This document shows, piece after piece, positions 56,424 to 64,000 of a DNA stretch of 64,000 nt. A program made the position numbers and the translations under genes. This stretch comes from Acidobacteriaceae bacterium. Lineage in GTDB: Bacteria > Acidobacteriota > Terriglobia > Terriglobales > Acidobacteriaceae. Every line of letters begins with the position of its first letter. Positions within the stretch are counted from its first letter, which is position 1. The notes under the pieces were generated by a model. That model saw only the letters and a program-made list of their open reading frames with translations. It had not been told where the DNA came from and did not search any database. The stretch covers positions 184,536-248,535 of the forward strand of contig PLHW01000044.1 in assembly GCA_003139095.1 (NCBI GenBank), read 5' to 3'.

Positions 56424-57944
56424 TTATTCGGCTAGCTCTAGATTGAGACTTACTCTTTCGCCGTTGATGAGGACGTAGCCGTCGTCGATCAGTTGCTGGC
56501 CGGTGCAGTCGTAGGATTCGTAGCAGCGCAGGGCATCGGCGGGGAAGAAGAACTCGACGGCCTCGCTTCCCTGCTGAACGGCGCTTGCCGGCTTCGCATC
56601 ACTTTCTTGCGGCGCACTACTTGCCAGGGTTGCGGGGCTTCCCGGCGCTGTGCCACTTCCCTGCTTTGTATCAGTTCCCTGCTTGGCATTGCTTGCGGGC
56701 GTCGATGCGCTTCCCTGCTTTGTGACGCCGGACTGGGCGGCGTTGAACTTTGCGTCTGGATTCGACTTTGGATCCGGAGCTGATTTTTCGCTCTGGTGGA
56801 TGGTGGTGCTGAAGGCGATGCCGTCGAAGTCGGTGTCGGCTTTCAGATAGGCCATCATGGGGCGGATGAGATGCGAGATGTGATCGTCGAAGGCGAGGGC
56901 TGCCATTTTATAGCGGCTGCCGGAGACGGCGCTGGGGAGCGTGGTTTCGACGGAGAATTCGACGTAGGCACCTTTGCGAAAGGCGACGACCGCGGGTGGG
57001 GCGTAGGAAACGAAGTGAGCTTGCGGATCGAGTTCGCGGGCGACAAGGTCGATCAGTTTTTGGTTGTCGGATTGGATTTTGGCGAGGGCTTCGGGCGAAG
57101 TGTCACGGGACGGAGCGGCGGGGGCGGAGGAACGTTGCGAGCCGCGGGATGACGAGGATGAGGACGTACTCGGGTTCGCGGATTTGCCTTGCGAGGGTCT
57201 GCTGCGCGCACTATCGGCGGATGAGTTTTGGGCTGAGGGATTTTTCTCCGACTGATCGGAGTTGCCGAGCGTTTGCGCGGCATCCTGCGCGGCCTGATCA
57301 CTCAAATAAAGGATGAACGGCTCACCGTTGAAAAAGAACTGACCGCCGAGAACGGCGGCCTGGCGGTCGGTTTCGGACTTGGCGTTGACGAGGCGGACGG
57401 CTGCGTCTTTGGAAAGGGTGAGCACGAGATTTTCGGGGTGCTCGACATTCTGGCCCATGGATTTTCCGCGGATGTGGTGGGAGATTTCCATGGCGAAGCC
57501 TTCGACGTCGGGATTGTCGCGGAAGGCGGGGACGAGGACGTCGAGGATGGGGAGCATGACATCCTGAAAGGTGCGAAGGGCGCGATGACTTTTGCTGACT
57601 AGTTCGGTGGAGTAGGAGCCGAAATAATTTCCGGTGAGTTCGATGACGGTCATGCCGCGAAAGGTGTCGAAGCGGAGGGAGCGCTGGTCGGCGCGCTGCT
57701 GCTGGGCGAGTTCGAGATCGAGGACGCGGCTGAAATAAAACGGGAAGGGGAAGACGTGGGCCTGGATCTCGGCGCCAGCGGCTTCGAGTTGGCGCATGTA
57801 GTGCTCCTGGAGAGACTGCATCTCGGGATTCTTGATTTCGGCGGGAGTGAGGACCTGGGCGGAGGCGGGGTTGAGAATGGCGATCGGGAAAACCACGAAG
57901 AGCGCAAGAGCCCACCATGCGCGGCCCGTTTTGCGACGACTCAT
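56424..57944 (-). CDS. Hypothetical exported protein, 506 aa
   Basis: The start at 57944 gives a signal peptide (Arg-Arg-Lys-Thr-Gly-Arg, then Trp-Trp-Ala-Leu-Ala-Leu-Phe-Val-Val-Phe, Ala-Ser-Ala cleavage near 30). Two similar globular regions (about 35-210 and 300-390), each with a beta pattern ending in a Phe-Asp-x-Ile/Phe-Ala-Phe-Ser-like stretch, are separated by Ser/Pro-rich linkers at about 220-290 and 400-465. Not recognised. It is the last gene of the respiratory operon, 25 bases after the cytochrome c lipoprotein, but may be independent. Confidence 0.7.
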   Translation of the reverse strand: MSRRKTGRAWWALALFVVFPIAILNPASAQVLTPAEIKNPEMQSLQEHYMRQLEAAGAEIQAHVFPFPFYFSRVLDLELAQQQRADQRSLRFDTFRGMTVIELTGNYFGSYSTELVSKSHRALRTFQDVMLPILDVLVPAFRDNPDVEGFAMEISHHIRGKSMGQNVEHPENLVLTLSKDAAVRLVNAKSETDRQAAVLGGQFFFNGEPFILYLSDQAAQDAAQTLGNSDQSEKNPSAQNSSADSARSRPSQGKSANPSTSSSSSSRGSQRSSAPAAPSRDTSPEALAKIQSDNQKLIDLVARELDPQAHFVSYAPPAVVAFRKGAYVEFSVETTLPSAVSGSRYKMAALAFDDHISHLIRPMMAYLKADTDFDGIAFSTTIHQSEKSAPDPKSNPDAKFNAAQSGVTKQGSASTPASNAKQGTDTKQGSGTAPGSPATLASSAPQESDAKPASAVQQGSEAVEFFFPADALRCYESYDCTGQQLIDDGYVLINGERVSLNLELAE

Positions 57945-57969
57945 TGTGTAGCGACCGCATCTGCACGGA

Positions 57970-58695
57970 CTACTTTTGCGCGTAGACAATCCCGGGAGCT
58001 CCATAAGGCGGATCGGAAACCATCCGAATGTAGGCGATGAGCGACTGAATTTCGGATTTTGACAAAGTATATCCGTACGGAGCCATGAGTGGGGACTTGT
58101 TGAGCGCGGGTCCGCCGTGGGAAATGATCGCAGTGAGATCGGCGTCGGTCATTTTATTGAGCGTGTCGCCTTCGGTGAAGGGGTGGGGCTTGACTTCGAG
58201 GTTGTCGTAATTGGAGACGCGCTCGGGAGAGGATTCCTGGTTGTGGCAGCGGGCGCAGTATTGATCATTTAACTGGCTGCCGAGCACTTCCTGGTAGCCG
58301 AGGGCGATCTCTTCGAGCTTGAGATCGACGTTCTTGCCGGATTTAGTTTTTGTGGTGGCGACGATTTGATAGCGGCCGGGAGTTACGCCGAGCGAAATGT
58401 TGGAAGTGAACTGGCCGCTCGGATCGGTGAGGCCGGAGGCGGGATCGAGATAGATGCCATTCGGGCCGGTAAGCTGAACGAGGGCGCCGGTGACGGCAGC
58501 GCCCTGGTCGTCATTGACCTGGACGACGACGGGTTGCGGGAGGGGGGTGCCGACCTCGGTGATTTGTTTGCCGCCGCTGGACTCGACGATGGCGGCGCCG
58601 TAGGCCGCGGGCTCGGGAGATGCGGCGGTCGAGTGACCGGAGCAGGCGCTGAGGACAATCGCGGGAAGAAGAGCGATGAGGAGAATGCGGGTCAT
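57970..58695 (-). CDS. Cytochrome c lipoprotein with Ig-like domain
   Basis: The 241-residue protein has a lipoprotein signal (Val-Leu-Ser-Ala-Cys near 17). A bacterial Ig-like domain lies at about 40-130, then one haem site Cys-Ala-Arg-Cys-His near 148 with a distal Met candidate in Ser-Pro-Leu-Met-Ala-Pro near 205. It is anchored on the periplasmic side and probably passes electrons onward from the bc-type complex. The start overlaps the stop of the multihaem gene by four bases. Confidence 0.85.
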   Translation of the reverse strand: MTRILLIALLPAIVLSACSGHSTAASPEPAAYGAAIVESSGGKQITEVGTPLPQPVVVQVNDDQGAAVTGALVQLTGPNGIYLDPASGLTDPSGQFTSNISLGVTPGRYQIVATTKTKSGKNVDLKLEEIALGYQEVLGSQLNDQYCARCHNQESSPERVSNYDNLEVKPHPFTEGDTLNKMTDADLTAIISHGGPALNKSPLMAPYGYTLSKSEIQSLIAYIRMVSDPPYGAPGIVYAQK

Positions 58696-60761
58696 CGTTT
58701 CGCCTCCTGTTTTTCGTTTCCTCTTTGGCTCATGAGGAAGGCGGTGAGGGCGCGGGCGTCATCGTCGCTCATGTTGCGTTTGGGTTCCTGTGTGCCGGGG
58801 CGCAGTGCGGCGGGATCCTTCATCCAGTTGTAGACCCAGGCGGCGGTGAGGCGAGAGCCGACGTGAGTGAGAGTGGGACCGATGTAACCCTTGTCCTGTT
58901 TGGTGTCGATGATGTGACAGGACTGGCAGCCATACTTGGAGTAATAGAGCTGCTTGCCGAGCTCCACCTGTCCGGGGGGATAGCCGGTGAGGGGCATGGA
59001 ATCGCGATCGACTTTGGGCGATTGATAGACGGTGAGAATGTAGTCGGTGAGGGTGGCGATCTCGGCGTCGGTGAGATTGAATTTTGGCATGCGGCGTATG
59101 AGCGCGGGGCGAAGCGTGTTGGGATCGCGGAAGAACTGGAGCAGCCAGTCGCGCTGAACGGAGCTGCCTTCCCAAGTGAGGTCGGGGGCCATGTCGCCGC
59201 CGCGGCCGTTGATGGCGTGACACGAAAAACAATTGAGGTCGGCGATGAGCTGGCCCGCTTTGCCGGCGGGCTCGTAGTGAGAAGGCGGCAGCGCGGGAAC
59301 GGTTTTGGCGGCGGGGATGGTGAGCGCGCGCTCGTTGTGAGAGAGCAGAGCGCTGGTGAGCGCGTCGACCTGGGATGGAGTGAATGTGTATTGCGGCATC
59401 TTCAAAGAAGCGCCAAAGGCGCGGGGCTGTTTGATCTTGGCTCCGATGTAGGAGTAAAGATTGTGATCGACGCCAGGGGCGAAGGCGAGCTGGTTGACCG
59501 GCTTGGAGCCGATTTTTGTGAGTTCGGGGGCAAAGTTTTCGGGGCGCTTGACGCCATTGATTTCGTGACAAGAGGCGCAACCATAGTCGTTGACGAGGCG
59601 CTTGCCGTGGGCGATTTGCTCGGGCGTGGCCGCGTCGAGGTGAAGGTTGGCGAGGAGATCGGCGTCGGATTTGGCGAGGAGGAATCCAGTGAGTTCGCCG
59701 ACCTGCTCGTCGTTGAAGCGGTAGTGAGGCATGCCGGTGGCGGGGTCGTAGTCATGGGGATTGCGAACCCACGCCTGGAGCCACTCGGGGCGAACCTTGG
59801 AACCGACTTTGGTGAGTTCGGGGCCGATGTTGCCGCCGACGAGATTTCCGGCGGCGTTTTGAACGGCGTGGCAGGAGGCACAGAAGGACTCGCCGTAGAG
59901 GCTGCTGGCCTTGGTCTGGAGAGTGGCGTCGTCCTTAATTTTTTTCGCGGTGTCGAGCGAGGACTGGACTAGCTTGAGCGACGCAGGAGTGCTGGAGGAG
60001 ATGAGGAAGGCGGAGATGTCGCGGGCATCGTCATCGCTCAACTTGAAGTTGGGCATGGTGGCGGTGGTGGAATAGGCTTGGGGATCTTTGAGCCAGGCGA
60101 AGACCCACTCGCGAGAAGTTTTGTCGGCGATGTGGGTGAGGGACGGGGGATCGTCGGTGGCGGTGATGACGCTGCCGTCGGGCTGCTTGATGGTGTGGCA
60201 ATGAACACAGCCGTAGGCGCGCAACATTTTGCGGCCGAGATTCAGTTGGGGCGTGCCCTGGAGGTCGCGCTGGTGACACTGGCCGCAGGAGGATTCGAGA
60301 TACTTGGCGGGGAGAATGGGCTCTTCCCATGCGAGCGTGCTTTTGTGGGCATCTTCGACCGAGGTCGCGGTGCCCTGGCCGCGATGGCAGAGGACGCAGC
60401 CAAATTCTTCGAGCTTGTGCGGGATGGGAGGATGCGGGCGATAGGGCTGAAGGGAGACGTCGGCGAGAGTGGCTTCCTTCATGGCGCTATGGCAGGTGGT
60501 GCAACGATCGACGACGCCGAGTTCGGGGAGCCAGATTTGTTGAATGCCGGATTCAAAATGTCGGCGGAGAGTAACAGCGTCACTGCGCCGGGAGATGAGG
60601 CGCTCGTAGCCGCGCTGATAGCGCAGCCAGTCGGAGAAGAAATTCTTGGCGGGCGCGATGGCGAGGAGGATCAGCAGAATTAAGCTGGTCCAGCCAAAGG
60701 CGGAGACGGAGTTGCCGAAGAATTTCTGGCGGAATTTTTTGAGATTTTCCGGAAGGCTCAC
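58692..60761 (-). CDS. Octahaem membrane-anchored cytochrome c
   Basis: The 689-residue protein has an N-terminal membrane anchor (Ser-Leu-Ile-Leu-Leu-Ile-Leu-Leu-Ala-Ile near 27-36). Eight CxxCH sites follow, with middle residues Thr-Thr, Val-Leu, Gly-Gln, Val-His, Ala-Ser, Ala-Ser, Phe-Ser and Gln-Ser. Several repeat units of the class I cytochrome c fold (Tyr-Gly-Cys-x2-Cys-His and a Met-Pro pair) are evident. It sits directly behind the cytochrome b genes and probably replaces cytochrome c1 in this complex. Confidence 0.9.
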   Translation of the reverse strand: MSLPENLKKFRQKFFGNSVSAFGWTSLILLILLAIAPAKNFFSDWLRYQRGYERLISRRSDAVTLRRHFESGIQQIWLPELGVVDRCTTCHSAMKEATLADVSLQPYRPHPPIPHKLEEFGCVLCHRGQGTATSVEDAHKSTLAWEEPILPAKYLESSCGQCHQRDLQGTPQLNLGRKMLRAYGCVHCHTIKQPDGSVITATDDPPSLTHIADKTSREWVFAWLKDPQAYSTTATMPNFKLSDDDARDISAFLISSSTPASLKLVQSSLDTAKKIKDDATLQTKASSLYGESFCASCHAVQNAAGNLVGGNIGPELTKVGSKVRPEWLQAWVRNPHDYDPATGMPHYRFNDEQVGELTGFLLAKSDADLLANLHLDAATPEQIAHGKRLVNDYGCASCHEINGVKRPENFAPELTKIGSKPVNQLAFAPGVDHNLYSYIGAKIKQPRAFGASLKMPQYTFTPSQVDALTSALLSHNERALTIPAAKTVPALPPSHYEPAGKAGQLIADLNCFSCHAINGRGGDMAPDLTWEGSSVQRDWLLQFFRDPNTLRPALIRRMPKFNLTDAEIATLTDYILTVYQSPKVDRDSMPLTGYPPGQVELGKQLYYSKYGCQSCHIIDTKQDKGYIGPTLTHVGSRLTAAWVYNWMKDPAALRPGTQEPKRNMSDDDARALTAFLMSQRGNEKQEAKR

Positions 60762-61493
60762 TCAACTCCTCCAGGGCAGAACCCAGGACCAGCCTGGGCC
60801 ACGGAAAAGGGTGCCGACGGTAGTCAGCACCGCGAGTTCGAAGAGGAACCAACTCATAATCCAGAAGGAGAGCGGCTTTGCCGCGAGAGAGCGGCGGAAT
60901 TTGGAGGAAGACTTGGGAGTGGCGGTCGCCGCATAGGCCATGAGCGCAACCGTGATGAGGGTTGGGACCAGGGCGACGATGACATCGAAGACGAGCAGGA
61001 AAACACAAAACGTGACCGACACGGCCCAGAAGATTCTTAAGCGCTTGTCGCGGTCTTTGGTGAAGAGGCCGTCGGCTTCGACGTTGATATTGAAATAAGG
61101 AATCACGATGAGGGCGAGGACGACGAGGGTGGGGACGAGAACTCCGGCGACGACGGGAGGAAAGTAGTGGAGGAGTTCCTGGAGGCCGAGGAAATACCAC
61201 GGGGCTTTCGCGGGATTGGGCGTATGAGAGGCGTCGGCGAGGCCTTCGAGGGGCGCGTTGAAAAAGAGCGAGATGAGAACGAGGATGATGGCGAGGACTT
61301 CAATGGCGATGGCGACGCGGAACAAAACTTCCGGGAAGGATTGAAGTTTGGGCTCGTCATAGGCCTGGACCTGGGCAGAGGTGCGGCGAGTGACGAAGGC
61401 GACGCGCACGGGGGACTTGCGGGCGTCGGAGGCGACGGCGGCGACGAAACTTTTGGGGCTGGCTTTTGAGTCGGGCGTTTTTTCATTGGTCAT
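60762..61493 (-). CDS. Cytochrome b C-terminal subunit (subunit IV-like)
   Basis: The 243-residue protein has a cytoplasmic N-terminal part of about 60 residues and four hydrophobic helices. [10 protein letters not shown] near 93 corresponds to the quinol-oxidation PEWY region (here Ala-Pro-Trp-Tyr). It works with the cytochrome b6-like subunit at 61490, which it overlaps by four bases. The split layout is as in b6f-type complexes. Confidence 0.88.
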   Translation of the reverse strand: MTNEKTPDSKASPKSFVAAVASDARKSPVRVAFVTRRTSAQVQAYDEPKLQSFPEVLFRVAIAIEVLAIILVLISLFFNAPLEGLADASHTPNPAKAPWYFLGLQELLHYFPPVVAGVLVPTLVVLALIVIPYFNINVEADGLFTKDRDKRLRIFWAVSVTFCVFLLVFDVIVALVPTLITVALMAYAATATPKSSSKFRRSLAAKPLSFWIMSWFLFELAVLTTVGTLFRGPGWSWVLPWRS

Positions 61494-62275
61494 AGAGGAC
61501 GCTCCGCGGGGGCAGTGGTCATGACCGCGTCGGGCTCACTGTGGCGGGTGTAGAGGCCGCCATCTTTGCGAATGCGCCAGAAGTGAATCGCAATAAAGAA
61601 GAGAGCGGCGAGCGGCAGGATCATGCAATGGAGGACGTAAAAACGAAGGAGGGCGTTGGCGTTGACGAAATGGCCGCCGAGCATGAGGAAGCGGACTTTG
61701 TCTCCCATGATGGGAACGGCGGAGGCGATGTTGGAGCCAACGGTGATAGCCCAGAACGCGAGTTGATCCCAGGGAAGCAGATAGCCCGTGTAACTCAACA
61801 ACAAGGTGACGAGTAGAAGGATGACGCCGATGACCCAGTTGAATTCACGGGGCGGGCGATAGGCGCCGCGATAAAAGACGCGGAACATGTGGGCGAAGAC
61901 GAGAAAGACCATGGCATGCGCGGACCAACGATGGAGATTGCGGAGGAATTGGCCGGAGGAGACTACGAACTGAAGGTCTTTGGTATCGGCGTAGGCCTGC
62001 GGGGCGGAGGGATGGTAGTAGAGCATCAGGAGGATGCCGGTGATGACGAGGATGCCAAAGGTGCCGAGAGTCAAGGTACCGAGGTACCAAGTGGCGTTGA
62101 AGTCGATCATGCGGGTACGGACTTTGGTGGGCAGCAGATGGAGAAACACGTTCTGCTGAATTGCCATGGAGTTGCGCAGAGTGCTTTGGCCGGTGCCGCC
62201 ACGGAAGACGGAGCGCCAGATACGGGTTTTGCGTAACTCGCCGAAATAGCGGTTGAACGTTGTGCTCATCCTCAA
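61490..62275 (-). CDS. Cytochrome b N-terminal subunit (b6-like)
   Basis: The 261-residue protein has four hydrophobic helices. The first haem His pair is seen in His-Arg-Trp-Ser-Ala-His-Ala-Met near 115-120 and the second in Leu-His-Cys-Met-Ile and Ile-His-Phe-Trp-Arg near 220-235. A Cys in the N-terminal region, typical of the c-type haem in b6, is not obvious. It overlaps the Rieske stop by four bases. Confidence 0.92.
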   Translation of the reverse strand: MRMSTTFNRYFGELRKTRIWRSVFRGGTGQSTLRNSMAIQQNVFLHLLPTKVRTRMIDFNATWYLGTLTLGTFGILVITGILLMLYYHPSAPQAYADTKDLQFVVSSGQFLRNLHRWSAHAMVFLVFAHMFRVFYRGAYRPPREFNWVIGVILLLVTLLLSYTGYLLPWDQLAFWAITVGSNIASAVPIMGDKVRFLMLGGHFVNANALLRFYVLHCMILPLAALFFIAIHFWRIRKDGGLYTRHSEPDAVMTTAPAERPL

Positions 62276-62787
62276 ACCCTCACAAACTGCTCGGGACGAA
62301 TTTCTTCGGAGCGATCGACGATCAGTTCGCCCTCGTCGCTAAGCCACATTTTGAGCCAGGGAAGCGGCTTGGGCGCGGGGCCATCGAATTTTTCACCCGG
62401 TTTTTTGCCGGGGGGCTGGAACATGGCGAACTTGCTGCCGTGACAAGGGCAGGCGATGATGCCGAGGTCGGGCTTCCAGGCGGTGAGGCAGCCGAGGTGG
62501 GTGCAGACGGCGCTGAGCGCGAAAAAACCTTCGTTATTATGAACCACGAAAATGCGGGCATCGACATCGAGGGTGACGGAATCGAGCTGATAGCTTTCCG
62601 GCTTGCCCATGTTGACGACGGGGGAAGGTTCATAAAGGACATTGGGGGAGAGGAACTGATAGGCAAAGACGGCGGTGCCGGCAGCGGCAATGCCCATCGA
62701 GCCGAGGCCGAGGCGGAGGAAGAATTCGCGGCGGTCGACGCCGGGATTGGCGGCGGTCTGCACTCGTTGTTGTTTTTCGTCAGCCAT
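62272..62787 (-). CDS. Rieske iron-sulfur protein
   Basis: The 171-residue protein has an N-terminal Arg-Arg-Glu-Phe-Phe-Leu-Arg near 19, a possible twin-arginine-type signal, followed by one hydrophobic helix. The cluster ligands are seen in Cys-Thr-His-Leu-Gly-Cys near 96 and Cys-Pro-Cys-His-Gly-Ser near 117. It carries electrons from quinol to the cytochrome c. Confidence 0.93.
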   Translation of the reverse strand: MADEKQQRVQTAANPGVDRREFFLRLGLGSMGIAAAGTAVFAYQFLSPNVLYEPSPVVNMGKPESYQLDSVTLDVDARIFVVHNNEGFFALSAVCTHLGCLTAWKPDLGIIACPCHGSKFAMFQPPGKKPGEKFDGPAPKPLPWLKMWLSDEGELIVDRSEEIRPEQFVRV

Positions 62788-62789
62788 AA

Positions 62790-64000
62790 CTATTTCGCTC
62801 CAACGGTAGCAGTGGCCTGCGAACGCAGGCGGGCATCAATCGCTTCGATCGAAATCAAGCCGGTGGGTTCGGCCGGCAACAAGTTGTAGGACTCCATAGT
62901 GATGGTGTTGGCGGGGCAGCGCGCGGCGCAGAGGCCGCAGCGGATGCAGCGCGTCTCGTCTTTGATCATGACCGAGCCGACGCCGGCGGTCAGTTCTTCG
63001 GGAGAAATGTCGGGAAGTTCCGCCTCGTAGAATTCGCGATTGGCGGAGAGATGGTTGAGGGTCTCGTCAGAGAATGAAACGGCGGAGAGAGGGACGAGTT
63101 CGAGACAATTCTCAGGGCAGACATCGACACAACCGCCGCAGAGGATGCAGAGGGAGGCATCGTCGGAGTAACCCTCGAAAATTGTGTTGACCCAGCAGTG
63201 CAGGCAACGCTGCGCCTCGGTGACGGCGGTCTCTTCGTCGTAACACTCCTCGACCTCGGTCATGCCGGTGCGGCGGTCGAGGGGGAGCATAGGAATGGGC
63301 TGGCGGACGAGGTCCATGAACTCCTGCGGCATGGAGTGGCGCTTGAGTTCGGTGACCTCGATGACGGGCTCGGGATGCTTGCCGCCGCGAAGGAACTCGT
63401 CAATGCCCATGGCGGCGCGTTTGCCATCGCCGACGGAGTCGATGATGAGGCGCGGGCCGAAGACGCAATCGCCGCCGGCGAAGATGCCGAGGGCGGAGGT
63501 CATGAGGGAATGGGGATTGACGTTGATGAGGCCGCGGGGAGAAACAGCGACGCCGTCGTCGGGGCGGAGGAAATCGAGGTTGGCGGTCTGGCCGATGGCC
63601 ATGATGACGGTGTCGCAGGGGATCTCGGTTTCACTGTTTTCGTAGAAGACGGGATTGAAGCGGCGATTCTCATCGAAAACGGATTTCGTCTTGAGGCATT
63701 CGAGGGCGCGGACCTTGCCGTCTTCGCCGAGGAAGCGCTTGGGGCCGAAACCGGGATGGAGGATGACGCCTTCGGTCTCCGCCTCTTCGATTTCCTCGAG
63801 GGCGGCGGGCATTTCTGCGCGATTCTCGAGGCAGACGACTTGGACCTCCTGCGCGCCCATGCGCAAAGCGGAGAGCGAAATGTCGACCATTTCTCTGGTG
63901 GCGACGGCGGCGATGCTTTCTTCGGAGGGGGTGAGTTCTTCGATGCCGCCGACATGCTGGCGCAAAACTTCGCGGGCGGCGGAGCGGGCAACGTCCATGG
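62790..64000 (-). CDS. GltD-like FAD oxidoreductase with ferredoxin domains (5' end missing)
   Basis: The gene runs off the right edge; 403 residues are visible. The visible part starts inside the NAD(P)-binding Rossmann region, continues with Val-Ile-Met-Ala-Ile-Gly-Gln-Thr-Ala and Gly-Ile-Phe-Ala-Gly-Gly-Asp-Cys near 165 (FAD site). It ends in two 4Fe-4S motifs (Cys-Ile-Leu-Cys-Gly-Gly-Cys-Val-Asp-Val-Cys-Pro and Cys-Ile-Arg-Cys-Gly-Leu-Cys-x3-Cys-Pro). It precedes the Rieske gene by two bases and may feed electrons into the quinol complex. Confidence 0.88.
   Translation of the reverse strand, partial: MDVARSAAREVLRQHVGGIEELTPSEESIAAVATREMVDISLSALRMGAQEVQVVCLENRAEMPAALEEIEEAETEGVILHPGFGPKRFLGEDGKVRALECLKTKSVFDENRRFNPVFYENSETEIPCDTVIMAIGQTANLDFLRPDDGVAVSPRGLINVNPHSLMTSALGIFAGGDCVFGPRLIIDSVGDGKRAAMGIDEFLRGGKHPEPVIEVTELKRHSMPQEFMDLVRQPIPMLPLDRRTGMTEVEECYDEETAVTEAQRCLHCWVNTIFEGYSDDASLCILCGGCVDVCPENCLELVPLSAVSFSDETLNHLSANREFYEAELPDISPEELTAGVGSVMIKDETRCIRCGLCAARCPANTITMESYNLLPAEPTGLISIEAIDARLRSQATATVGAK

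Overview
The window is most likely from an Acidobacteriota-type soil bacterium. This is inferred from gene content only (FG-GAP/Ig-like and Kelch secreted proteins, a two-component-type propeller remnant, a multihaem cytochrome/bc-type operon, dispersed hexamer repeats); no 16S or ribosomal marker is present. It falls into two parts that meet at a chromosomal tRNA-Pro(CGG) gene at 34895-34970.

Left part, about 1-34.9 kb: an integrated genomic island. It ends in an excisionase-like HTH gene and a tyrosine recombinase pointing at the 3' end of tRNA-Pro; the left end lies outside the window. Its outstanding feature is an almost private translation kit. I read 27 tRNA genes on the + strand (952-6499) and five more on the - strand (20703-21162), together covering all 20 amino acids. 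Interleaved with them are two HNH endonuclease genes, the tRNA ligase RtcB, and directly afterwards the bacterial RNA-repair pair Hen1-Pnkp. Then follow a HEPN-like protein, a cytidine-deaminase-fold protein and an ExoIII-like nuclease. Six of the island tRNAs have C instead of the nearly universal U at position 33 of the anticodon loop, and both Leu tRNAs lack the usual long variable arm. Together this suggests an element that withstands, or lives with, tRNA-cleaving toxins, but that role is inference.

The rest of the island is a stack of conflict and maintenance modules: a Trypco1-like protein, trypsin-like protease and vWA protein operon (14.0-17.1 kb); two HipBA-type systems (17.7-19.2 kb and 30.6-32.2 kb), the first bracketed by 237-bp direct copies of an integrase 3' end, the second preceded by three evenly spaced 18-bp palindromes; an ABC exporter beside two divergent HTH/S24-like regulators (21.3-26.2 kb); a large protein with a PD-(D/E)XK-like motif; metallophosphoesterases; and several gene remnants.

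Right part, 35-64 kb: ordinary chromosome. A decayed IS256-family element sits next to tRNA-Pro. Then come nagA, a PilZ protein, a zone of hexamer repeats and gene remnants, a Kelch protein, two paralogous FG-GAP/Ig-like secreted proteins around a Flp pilin gene, an L-lactate utilisation cluster (lutC, a lutB-lutA fusion, lactate permease, GntR/FadR-type regulator), an arsenic operon (arsR-arsM-arsC-acr3) and a respiratory operon (GltD-like oxidoreductase, Rieske, split cytochrome b, octahaem cytochrome c, cytochrome c lipoprotein) running off the right edge.
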